Source: JACVCS01 sp038328575
Lineage (GTDB): Bacteria; Planctomycetota; Phycisphaerae; Phycisphaerales; UBA1924
DNA: 23,325 bases
Direction: 5' to 3'
Assembly (NCBI GenBank): GCA_038328575.1
Contig: JBBQMD010000046.1
Location: 1-23,325, forward strand
Both the position numbers and the translations under genes were made by a program. Under the pieces are notes generated by a model. That model was not told where the DNA came from. It made no database searches and saw nothing but the letters and a program-made list of their open reading frames with translations. Positions within the stretch are counted from its first letter, which is position 1, and the number at the start of each line of letters is the position of its first letter. Shown here in pieces: positions 1 through 6,163 of the stretch.

Positions 1-121
1 ATCCCGGATTGGAAGCCGCGGGCGTGAATGGGTTGGGGGTGATGGTGAGTATGTGGTGATGGATTGGTGAACGCGGTTACGTGCGCAGGGTTGTCGCGTG
101 CGCGGGCGCGGCGCGAGCGCG

Positions 122-345
122 ATGATGTTGGTTGGGACGCGGGTGCGTATTAGGCGCGGCGGTGGAGCAGCCTTTCAGGCTGCGGGGATAGAGCGCGAGG
201 TGGCGATGGCGGCGTGGCGATCCGGGGGTTTCGTCGCGGGGCCTCCTCAACCCCCGGCTATTGGCGGGCAGCCCTTCGGGCTGCGGGTGCGATCGCGACC
301 GGTTCCGGGGGTTTCGTCGCGGAGCCTCCTCAACCCCCGGCTACG
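122..345. repeat. Compound hairpin repeat module, copy A (REP-like)
   Basis: This module contains a series of hairpins: GCAGCCT-TTC-AGGCTGC at 167-183; a 9-bp stem CCGGGGGTT/AACCCCCGG at 222-257 with an 18-nt loop; GCAGCCC-TTC-GGGCTGC at 268-284; and a second copy of the 9-bp stem at 305-340. The same order of hairpins, with matching spacer sequence, recurs at 1152-1310 and 1384-1630 on the other side of the transposase gene. Repetition on both sides of an HUH transposase is typical of REP/BIME elements mobilised by RAYT proteins. The link to this particular transposase is inferred from position. Confidence 0.8.
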
Positions 346-352
346 GAAGGGC

Positions 353-477
353 AGCCCTTCGGACTGCTGATGCAACCAGCCCTTCGGGCTGCTGATGCTA
401 ACAGCCCTTCGGACTGCTGATGCAAACGGTCCTTCGGGTTCCTGGTGCAAACCGCCCTTCGACATAGGTTGTCGATT
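353..477. repeat. 25-bp tandem repeat, about five copies, hairpin-bearing
   Basis: Units start at 353, 378, 403, 428 and 453, exactly 25 bp apart. The first three are close copies with a core AGCCCTTCGGRCTGCTGATG; the last two decay. Each good copy contains a stem CAGCCC/GGGCTG (one mismatch in some copies) around a TTC loop, the same hairpin found in the larger modules. There are no unique spacers, so it is not a CRISPR array. It probably arose by slippage or serial copying of one REP hairpin. Confidence 0.75.
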
Positions 478-483
478 CTGCTT

Positions 484-584
484 CACGCCGAAGGCGTGTG
501 CATCTAGTCGCCGGGGCGTGGAGGAGGCTTGGCGACGACACCCCCGGTTGCGTCGATGCGAGGCGTTTCAGCCTGAAGGGCTGA
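484..584. repeat. Two short hairpins next to the transposase 3' end
   Basis: CACGCC-GAA-GGCGTG lies at 484-498 and TCAGCC-TGAAG-GGCTGA at 568-584. The second is 26 bp beyond the transposase stop codon. It could act as a recognition hairpin for the transposase or as a weak transcription end; there is no T-run in the direction of the gene. Nothing coding is supported in this stretch. Confidence 0.5.
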
Positions 585-610
585 GCGTTTGGTTATCTCC
601 AACGGCTTGG

Positions 611-1063
611 TTACTCCCAGATGTAGCGTTCGTCGCGCTGGATGCCGTATTTGTCGAGCAGCGCGCGCACTTCGTCCATGAAGCTCATTGACTTGTGATG
701 CTCTTTTTGGTTGGCGATGTAGGCGCGAAGCGCGTCGACTCCGGACTCGCCGATTGAGAATGCGAAGTAGCCGTCTTGCCAGGCGAAGTGGTTCAGGGCG
801 AGGTCTTGCTCCTTGATCCATTTGGAGGAGTCGCGCTTGACGTTCAGCATGAGGTCTGCGAGGGAGTTGTTCTTGCTCAGGCTGATGAGCATGTGGACGT
901 GGTCAGGGGTGCCGTGCATGGCGAGCAGGGGCGATTCCATTCGCCGGCAGATGCCGCCGATGTAGGCGTAGAGGTTTGGTTCGATGTGCGCGGGGATCAT
1001 CGCGGCCCGTTGCTTGGTCGAGAAGGTGATGTGGATCAGGAGCTTGGTGAGGGTTGATGCCAT
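611..1063 (-). CDS. REP-associated tyrosine transposase (Y1 HUH, IS200-like TnpA)
   Basis: This is a 150-residue single-domain HUH endonuclease that cleaves and rejoins single-stranded DNA at hairpins through a 5'-phosphotyrosine. The metal-binding motif is HVH at residues 55-57 within HGTPDHVHMLISL. The catalytic Tyr is probably Y115 in YIANQKEHH, which fits the YxxxQ pattern. The C-terminus (LLDKYGIQRDERYIWE) matches the ending common in chromosomal RAYT/IS200-like proteins. The length is full for the family. Start is ATG at 1063 with no clear Shine-Dalgarno. It stands alone: there is no TnpB partner and no defined IS ends, but repeated hairpin modules flank it on both sides, so RAYT is more likely than an active IS200. 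The family call is secure; the RAYT versus IS200 distinction is inference. Confidence 0.93.
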   Translation of the reverse strand: MASTLTKLLIHITFSTKQRAAMIPAHIEPNLYAYIGGICRRMESPLLAMHGTPDHVHMLISLSKNNSLADLMLNVKRDSSKWIKEQDLALNHFAWQDGYFAFSIGESGVDALRAYIANQKEHHKSMSFMDEVRALLDKYGIQRDERYIWE

Positions 1064-1151
1064 GAGGCGCGGAGGATAACGCGCTGGGGCGGGAGGTGGA
1101 AGGGGAGCGAGTGTTGGGATGCGAGGTGGGGGTGGCGCGAGGGGCGGAGGG

Positions 1152-1310
1152 ATGGGACGCGGGTGCTGATTGGGCGCGGCGGAGGGAGCAGCCTTTCAGG
1201 CTGCGGGGATAGGAGCGCGAGGTGGCGATGGCGGCGGCGCGATCCGGGGGTTTCGTCGCGTCCGCTCCTCAACCCCCGGCTATTGGCTGGCAACCCTTCG
1301 GGCTGGGGGA
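1152..1310. repeat. Compound hairpin repeat module, copy B (truncated)
   Basis: Same module as at 122-345: GCAGCCT-TTC-AGGCTGC at 1188-1204, then the 9-bp CCGGGGGTT/AACCCCCGG stem at 1244-1279 with a diverged loop, then an imperfect CCCTTCGGG hairpin near 1291-1305. It holds only one of the two large stems, so it is shorter than copies A and C. It begins about 90 bp upstream of the transposase start codon. Confidence 0.75.
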
Positions 1311-1383
1311 GAAGGCGCGAGGGGGGTGTGGAGAATGGTTTGTCGCGAGTGTGGGGTGGGCGCGGCGAGGGCGTGATGGCGAT

Positions 1384-1630
1384 GATGTTGGTTGGAACGC
1401 GAGTGCGTATTGGGCGCGGCGGAGGGAGCAGCCTTTCAGGCTGCGGGGATAGGAGCGCGAGGTTTCGATGGCGGCGTGGCGATCCGGGGGTTTCGTCGCG
1501 GGGCCTCCTCAACCCCCGGCTATTGGCGGGCAGCCCGTCGGGCTGCGGGTGCGATCGCGACCGGTTCCGGGGGTTTCGTCGCGGAGCCTCCTCAAACCCC
1601 GGCTATTGGCTGGCAGCCCTTCGGGCTGCG
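1384..1630. repeat. Compound hairpin repeat module, copy C (full)
   Basis: This is the closest match to copy A: GCAGCCT-TTC-AGGCTGC at 1428-1444; the CCGGGGGTT/AACCCCCGG stem at 1484-1519; GCAGCCC-GTC-GGGCTGC at 1530-1546; a second large stem at 1567-1602 with one base changed; and GCAGCCC-TTC-GGGCTGC at 1613-1629. One small hairpin keeps its stem but changes the loop from TTC to GTC. Stretches between the hairpins are also shared with copy A, so the whole module of about 200 bp was copied, not only the palindromes. Confidence 0.8.
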
Positions 1631-1644
1631 AGAACATGATCGCA

Positions 1645-1707
1645 GACTCGTGACTCGTGACTCACGACTTGCGACTTGCGACTCGCGTCTCGCGTCTCGC
1701 GACTTCT
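1645..1707. repeat. Heptanucleotide tandem array, nine units
   Basis: Nine 7-bp units follow one another without a break, as variants of GACTCGT, GACTCAC, GACTTGC, GACTCGC and GTCTCGC. The array ends 4 bp before the gcvT stop codon, so it lies just beyond the 3' end of gcvT. A different heptamer array of the same period lies inside purL. Confidence 0.8.
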
Positions 1708-1710
1708 GCC

Positions 1711-2859
1711 TTATGTCTTCTTCGGGGCTTTGTAGAACGGCATCTTGACGACTTCGCCGGGGATGCGGTCGCGGCCGGTGTCGATTTCGATCTTTGTGCC
1801 CTCGCTGAGGTGGGCTTTGTCGAGGTAGCCCATGGCGATGGGGTAGCCGAGAGTGGGGCTGGGGCAGCCGCTGGTGATGGTGCCAGCGGGTTTGTCGTTG
1901 ATGAGGATGCGCATGCCTTGGCGGGCGGAGCGCTTGCCTTCGAGTTTGAAGCCGGCGAGTTTCTGAGGGGGGCCGCCAGCGGCGGCGGTGGCTTTGAGGG
2001 CGTCGAGGCCGATGAAGGGCTCGGGGCGCTCGCCGGTGTCTTTGTCCATGGCGATGGCGAAGTCGAGGCCGGTGGAGAGCGCGTTTGTGTCTTCGCCGAG
2101 TTCGTGGCCGTAGAGCGGCATGGCGGCTTCCATGCGGAGGGTGTCGCGGGCGCCGAGGCCGCAGGGCTTGATGAGGGCGCTTGGATCCTTGGGATCGATG
2201 TCCTTCATGATCATCTTCATGGCCATGCCGACCATGGCGGCGGGGAGGATGACTTCGACGCCGTCTTCGCCGGTGTAGCCGGTGCGTGAGACGTAGAGCT
2301 TGACGATGAGTAGGTTCTTGACGGTGAACCAGTAGCGCTTGAGCGTGGGGATCTCGCGGCTGAACTTGCCGATGAAGTCGATGACCTTGGGGCCTTGGAC
2401 TGCGACCATGGCGGTGGAGAGGGTCTTGTCTTCGAGCTTGACCTTTTTGACTTCGGCTTTGATCAGGGAGTTGAAGTGCTCGACAATCTTCTCGCGGTTG
2501 GAGGCGTTGACGACCATCATGAAGTCGTCGTCGTCAAGGCGGTAGACGATGACGTCGTCTTTGACCCCGCCGTGGGCGTTGAGGATGAGTGAGTAGCGGC
2601 ACTGGCCGTTTTTCATGTCGCGGATGCGGCGGGTGCAGACGCGTTCGAGGAACGCCGCGGCGTGGAGCCCGCTGATGGAGAGGCGGCCCATGTGGGAGAC
2701 GTCAAAGAGCCCGCCGGAGGTGCGGACCTGGTGATGCTCGGCCTGGAGGCCGGAGTCGCCGACAGGGCGGGCGTAGGTGATGGGGAGTTCCCAGCCGGCG
2801 AAGTCAACCATCTTGCCGGCGTTGTCGAGGTGGAACTGATGAAGCGGAGTCTTCTGCAC
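1711..2859 (-). CDS. gcvT: Aminomethyltransferase, glycine cleavage system T protein
   Basis: GcvT takes the aminomethyl group from lipoylated H protein, transfers the methylene to tetrahydrofolate and releases ammonia, in the cytoplasm. The protein (382 residues with this start) opens with TPLHQFHLDNAGKMVDFAGW and then LFDVSHMGRL, the N-terminal signature of the folate-binding GCV_T domain. Later blocks SRTGYTGEDGVEV and GLGARDTLRMEAAMPLYGHE are also diagnostic, and the C-terminal barrel contains GTITSGCPSPTLGYPIAMGY. A GTG start at 2859 is chosen because homology begins there and AAAGGG lies 6 nt upstream. The frame is open to a TTG at 2997, but the extra 46 residues (Arg/Pro-rich) do not resemble the family. 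No gcvH or gcvP is adjacent. Identity is secure; the start is likely. Confidence 0.95.
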   Translation of the reverse strand: MQKTPLHQFHLDNAGKMVDFAGWELPITYARPVGDSGLQAEHHQVRTSGGLFDVSHMGRLSISGLHAAAFLERVCTRRIRDMKNGQCRYSLILNAHGGVKDDVIVYRLDDDDFMMVVNASNREKIVEHFNSLIKAEVKKVKLEDKTLSTAMVAVQGPKVIDFIGKFSREIPTLKRYWFTVKNLLIVKLYVSRTGYTGEDGVEVILPAAMVGMAMKMIMKDIDPKDPSALIKPCGLGARDTLRMEAAMPLYGHELGEDTNALSTGLDFAIAMDKDTGERPEPFIGLDALKATAAAGGPPQKLAGFKLEGKRSARQGMRILINDKPAGTITSGCPSPTLGYPIAMGYLDKAHLSEGTKIEIDTGRDRIPGEVVKMPFYKAPKKT

Positions 2860-2865
2860 GAGGGG

Positions 2866-2871
2866 CCCTTT
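2866..2871 (-). promoter_or_regulatory. Ribosome binding site supporting the GTG start of gcvT
   Basis: On the minus strand AAAGGG is followed by six bases and GTG at 2859. This favours the internal GTG over the TTG at 2997, which would overlap the stop codon of the PilZ gene. Confidence 0.5.
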
Positions 2872-2946
2872 CAACGCGCCAGTGAGGATGGCGGGCGCTA
2901 GGGCATGGTAGCGACGGGCGGGGGCGCGGCGGTGTGGGGGACGGGA

Positions 2947-2990
2947 TCCGCTCTTGGAAAGAGCGGACCACCAGAAAGAGCGGACCACCA
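2947..2990. repeat. Inverted plus direct repeat, possible terminator of the PilZ gene
   Basis: TCCGCTCTT at 2947-2955 pairs with AAGAGCGGA at 2959-2967 across a 3-nt loop, a perfect 9-bp stem. The right arm is part of a 16-bp direct repeat (AAAGAGCGGACCACCA) at 2958-2973 and 2975-2990, so the left arm can pair with either copy. The element lies 4 bp beyond the PilZ stop and upstream of gcvT. No T-run follows, so intrinsic termination is only possible, not shown. Confidence 0.5.
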
Positions 2991-2993
2991 AGG

Positions 2994-3401
2994 TCAACTG
3001 CAGGGGCAGTTTTGGATCATCCAGCGGATGACGCTCTCGGTCTCAACTGGCGGCGTGAACTCGACGCCCACGGCGTAGAGCGCCTTGCCGGCGTAACGGC
3101 ACTGACGGATGATGCCGAAGTATGGGCGGGTCTGACTGCCCTTGGTCGAGATCAGGATGACTACTCGCGTGCCGACGTTGTACATTCGCCGCGAGCGGAG
3201 GCCGATGCCCGACTTGCTGAGATTTTGAACGTTGGCGGGGCAGCCGGGGAGGACGGTGTCGTCCGGGGTGATCTCGAAGGCCATTGCGGTGGTCAGACAG
3301 GGGACGCGTTCGAACGCGCGGCGCGAGGCGCTGCGGTCGATGCCCTCGTCGGTGCAGACGACCTGGTTGGCGGGCTTGTTGGGAGAGGGTGGCGTTGGCA
3401 T
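2994..3401 (-). CDS. Small PilZ-domain protein (putative c-di-GMP binding)
   Basis: This is a 135-residue soluble protein. PilZ domains bind the second messenger cyclic di-GMP through RxxxR and (D/N)xSxxG motifs. Both are visible: R28-AFE-R32 in SRRAFERVP, and N60-LSKS-G65. The remaining beta-barrel (TRVVILISTKG ... YFGIIRQCRYAGKALYAVGVEF) ends with the usual VGVEF strand. The first 22 residues are a Pro/Asn-rich tail. No signal peptide or membrane segment is seen. It lies between panC and gcvT on the same strand, with gaps of about 130 bp on each side, so co-transcription is uncertain. Neighbours do not reveal the target it controls. The domain call is good; c-di-GMP binding follows from the family. 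Confidence 0.85.
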   Translation of the reverse strand: MPTPPSPNKPANQVVCTDEGIDRSASRRAFERVPCLTTAMAFEITPDDTVLPGCPANVQNLSKSGIGLRSRRMYNVGTRVVILISTKGSQTRPYFGIIRQCRYAGKALYAVGVEFTPPVETESVIRWMIQNCPCS

Positions 3402-3533
3402 GAGGCGAAACTTCGTAGAGGCAAACGCGGAGCGGACGCCAGAGTTTCGGAAAGACCGAAGACTGAGTTCATTGGAAGTTTGCCGAACGCTGGCGGCGGC
3501 GAGTTCTCGGGCCGGCGCCGGGCGGCTTAGGTT

Positions 3534-4412
3534 TTAGGGCGTGCGGGGCCAGGGCGCGTTATCGATCAGCCGGATGGGCGAGAGGCGGGCGGCGATGAGG
3601 GCGCGAGCGGGGCGGGCGGCACTCGCGGAGTTGGGAGCGGCCGCGCGATGAGGGGTGTCGAGGGCTTCGAGCGTCTGGGCGTCGCGGATCACGGCATAGT
3701 CGATCTGCAGCGAGGCGCGCTGGAGTGTGTCACGCATGGCGCGCTCGGCGGCGTGCGGGTCGGCGTGTTCCTGCGCGGCGCGGAGGGCCTGCGCGATTGC
3801 AAGGGCGCGGGTGCGGTCTGCGGGCGGGATGAATCGGTTGCGGCTGCTGAGGGCCAGGCCGTCGGGCTCGCGGATGGTGGGCACGGGGACGATGGCGGGC
3901 GAGCCCGGGCGGGCGGCGGCCATGGCGCGGATGACCTGGAGTTGCTGCCAGTCTTTCTCGCCGAAGTACGCGTGCGCGGGGCGGACGAGATCGAAGAGGC
4001 GCTGGACGACTTGGCAGACACCCGCGAAGTGGCCGGGGCGGAAGGCGTCTTCGAGGGCGGGTGCGGTGGCGACGCGGGGGAGCGCGGGGACGGGGATCGG
4101 GTCGGTGAGCGGGTAGATCGCGGCGGGCTCGGGGATGAACACGGCGTCAGCGCCCGCGGCCTGGCAGATGGCCAGGTCGGCCGCGAGCGTGCGCGGGTAG
4201 CGCGTGAGGTCGGCGGGGTCGTTGAACTGCGTGGGGTTGACGAAGATGCTGACGATGATCGGGGCGCGGGGGGCGCGGGGGGAGGTGCGCACGTTGTCGG
4301 CGGCGGCGGCGTGGATGAGAGCCTCGTGGCCTTGGTGAAGCGCGCCCATGGTGGGGATGAAGCGCCCTGCGTGGAAGGGGGCGAGGTCGTGCTCGGTGTG
4401 CAGCGAACGCAT
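3534..4412 (-). CDS. panC: Pantothenate synthetase (pantoate-beta-alanine ligase)
   Basis: PanC joins pantoate and beta-alanine with ATP to give pantothenate, the coenzyme A precursor. All signature blocks are present: FIPTMGALHQGHEAL at 18-32 (the HxGH nucleotide-binding motif), IVSIFVNPTQF at 53-63, FRPGHFAGVCQVV at 124-136, YFGEKDWQQLQVI at 149-161 and the KMSKS-like loop region REPDGLALSSRN at 181-192. The length (292) is normal. A short Ala/Pro-rich insertion (about 42-51) precedes the second strand. Start is ATG at 4412 with no obvious Shine-Dalgarno. The gene is divergent from the glycosyltransferase across about 118 bp, where both promoters must lie. panB and panD are not in the window. 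Confidence 0.96.
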   Translation of the reverse strand: MRSLHTEHDLAPFHAGRFIPTMGALHQGHEALIHAAAADNVRTSPRAPRAPIIVSIFVNPTQFNDPADLTRYPRTLAADLAICQAAGADAVFIPEPAAIYPLTDPIPVPALPRVATAPALEDAFRPGHFAGVCQVVQRLFDLVRPAHAYFGEKDWQQLQVIRAMAAARPGSPAIVPVPTIREPDGLALSSRNRFIPPADRTRALAIAQALRAAQEHADPHAAERAMRDTLQRASLQIDYAVIRDAQTLEALDTPHRAAAPNSASAARPARALIAARLSPIRLIDNAPWPRTP

Positions 4413-4530
4413 GCGACTGAAGGTAGGGACGATGGCGCTGCAAAGGTGTGGTGGATGGGGGCGGCGTTGCTAGGATTCGACGAGCTCTTTGTCCCTCGGT
4501 TCTGGCGTGTACCTGTTCATAAAGCGCACG

Positions 4531-5475
4531 ATGCCCAAGATCCATGTGATCGTGACGACGCACACGACGCGACATTTGCGTCGCACGTTGATGGGCGTGG
4601 CGTCGCAATGGCGCAAGGCGGACAGCGTGACGGTGACGATCGATGGCGATGGCGCGGAGATTGTGGAGTTGGTTCGCGCGTGCAGCGTGGAGTTTGGGAT
4701 GCAGATCCGCGTGGTGTCGCGGGCGCATCAGGGCGTGTGCCGCAGTGCGCAGGTGCGGAACAACGGGGCGCGAGCGGCGATCGCGGAGGCGTCGCCGGAT
4801 GACGTGCTGATTTTCTATGATGGCGATTGCTGCCCAGCGCCGGAGGCGCTGGAGCGTTATGAGCGGCTGTTTGAAGGGTCAAACTGGTGGGCGGGGGCGC
4901 GGGGGAAGCTCAGCCGGGCGGTGGAAGGCGATGTGCCGGTGGTGCTGGTGATCGGGCACTGGATCACGCTGGACCGCGATCAGACCGAGCAGTTTGATGA
5001 GCGTGGGCTGCGGCAGGGAAAGTGGCCGGCGAGGCCGAGTGAGGAGGAACTGGCGAAGCTGCCAAGGCGCAGGGCGCGGTACACGCGGCAACTGCTGATG
5101 CGCAAGCTGGGGCTTGCCAAGGGGCACAAGCCGAAGCTGGCCAGCGGCAACTTCGGGATCCGCGTGAGCGAGTTTGTCGCGGTGAACGGGTTTGATGAGC
5201 TGTACGAGGGGTATGGGCAGGAGGATGATGATTTGGGGCGTCGCGTGTACAAGCACGCGGGGCGCGTTGCGATCGGGGTGGATCAGTGCCTGGTGTTTCA
5301 TCAGTGGCACCCGACGCGACAGCCCGGTGCGTGGGAGACGGCGCCGGGGGTGGCGCGGTTCAAGCGGCGGTATGGCGTGGAGGCGGAGCGTGGGCTGAAG
5401 AACCCGGTGACGCAGCCGGAGACGCGGGTGGAGGCGGTGGGGGAGGGCGCGCGGGCGGAGCGGCGGGTGGGGTGA
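4531..5475 (+). CDS. GT-A fold glycosyltransferase (family 2 / galactosyltransferase-C type)
   Basis: This 314-residue cytoplasmic protein probably transfers a sugar from a nucleotide sugar. It opens with the Rossmann-like strand PKIHVIVTTH; a DxD metal-binding motif appears as FYDGDCCP at 95-102; and the C-terminal block GNFGIRVSEFVAVNGFDE followed by GYGQEDDDLGRRVY (228-240) matches the acceptor and metal region shared by GT2/GT27 and Glyco_transf_7C proteins. No membrane segment is seen. ATG at 4531 is chosen; the frame is open to a TTG at 4489, but the 14 extra residues precede the first strand. The tail (about 285-314) is charged and Gly-rich. The next gene starts 7 bp after the stop, so they are probably co-transcribed. 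Donor and acceptor cannot be told. Confidence 0.82.
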   Translation: MPKIHVIVTTHTTRHLRRTLMGVASQWRKADSVTVTIDGDGAEIVELVRACSVEFGMQIRVVSRAHQGVCRSAQVRNNGARAAIAEASPDDVLIFYDGDCCPAPEALERYERLFEGSNWWAGARGKLSRAVEGDVPVVLVIGHWITLDRDQTEQFDERGLRQGKWPARPSEEELAKLPRRRARYTRQLLMRKLGLAKGHKPKLASGNFGIRVSEFVAVNGFDELYEGYGQEDDDLGRRVYKHAGRVAIGVDQCLVFHQWHPTRQPGAWETAPGVARFKRRYGVEAERGLKNPVTQPETRVEAVGEGARAERRVG

Positions 5476-5482
5476 GGGGCTG

Positions 5483-6163
5483 ATGAGTTCTGAGATCATT
5501 TCATCCTGGTGTGAGCGGTTGGAGCGGTTGGGTGCGCGCGGGGGTGGCGCGGGTGGGTTGAGCGTGGGGGAAGTCGCAGCGTTTTGTGACGAGGCGGGGA
5601 ATCGGCGGCGGGTGGATCGGGCGCTATTGTGCTGGCGGCACGGGGTTTCGCCCGGGCCGACTCCCGGAGGCGTGCAAGATGATGAGGCGCTGTGGTGGGC
5701 GCTGCACGATGGGACGATCGATGTCGATGGGTTGCTGGCGCCGGAGGCGAATCTCAGCGTGCGAGGCGTGGAGATGATGCCGCCTTTGCTGGCGCGAGCC
5801 GCGGGCACGATCGAGGTGTTCACCGAGTCGCAGCTTTCGGCGATGCACGCGCTGTGGCACCTGGCGAGCGTTCGCCGAAGGCCGGACTACCGCGAGCGGT
5901 GCCTGCGCGTGGCGGAGTGGTTCATCGAGCACATCCAGCCGGACAACGCGACGAATCACGCGTGGGCGATCCACGTGTTCGTGGTGCTTGGAGCGACGCG
6001 AGGGGGCGAACTTGGGGGTAGCGCGGTCGCGTATGGCGCCACGCTGCTGCACAACTCGCGCGTGCAACTGGGCGTGCCAGATCGGTTCTCACGCGAACTG
6101 ATCGGCGACGCGGCGGCGGCGCTGCGCGTCGAAGAACGCAGGCTCACCAATCCAGCGGCTTGA
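5483..6163 (+). CDS. Protein of unknown function, 226 residues
   Basis: I do not recognise a family. The protein is soluble and mostly helical, with no signal peptide or transmembrane segment. An N-terminal Gly/Arg-rich stretch (15-25) is followed by a Trp-containing helical segment (WRHGVSPGPTPGGVQDDEALWWAL). A middle block (SQLSAMHALWHLASVRRRPDYRERCLRVAEWFIEHIQPDNATNHAWAIHVFV) has the look of an alpha/alpha toroid or TPR-like helix pair. Start is ATG at 5483 with GAGGGG a few bases upstream. It lies 7 bp after the glycosyltransferase and so likely shares its transcript. Its last 20 bp overlap the 3' end of purL on the other strand. G-ending codons match the upstream gene, which supports real coding. 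Confidence 0.75.
   Translation: MSSEIISSWCERLERLGARGGGAGGLSVGEVAAFCDEAGNRRRVDRALLCWRHGVSPGPTPGGVQDDEALWWALHDGTIDVDGLLAPEANLSVRGVEMMPPLLARAAGTIEVFTESQLSAMHALWHLASVRRRPDYRERCLRVAEWFIEHIQPDNATNHAWAIHVFVVLGATRGGELGGSAVAYGATLLHNSRVQLGVPDRFSRELIGDAAAALRVEERRLTNPAA

Noticed and set aside
353..477. CRISPR array
   Set aside because: The 25-bp units abut directly with no unique spacers, and no cas gene is present.
2860..2997. Longer gcvT starting at TTG 2997
   Set aside because: The extra 46 residues are Arg/Pro-rich and unlike the family, while a GTG with a ribosome site sits where homology begins.
3648..4802. Plus-strand open frame opposite panC
   Set aside because: Low-complexity Gly/Arg/Ala product without motifs, lying antisense to panC and then out of frame with the glycosyltransferase.
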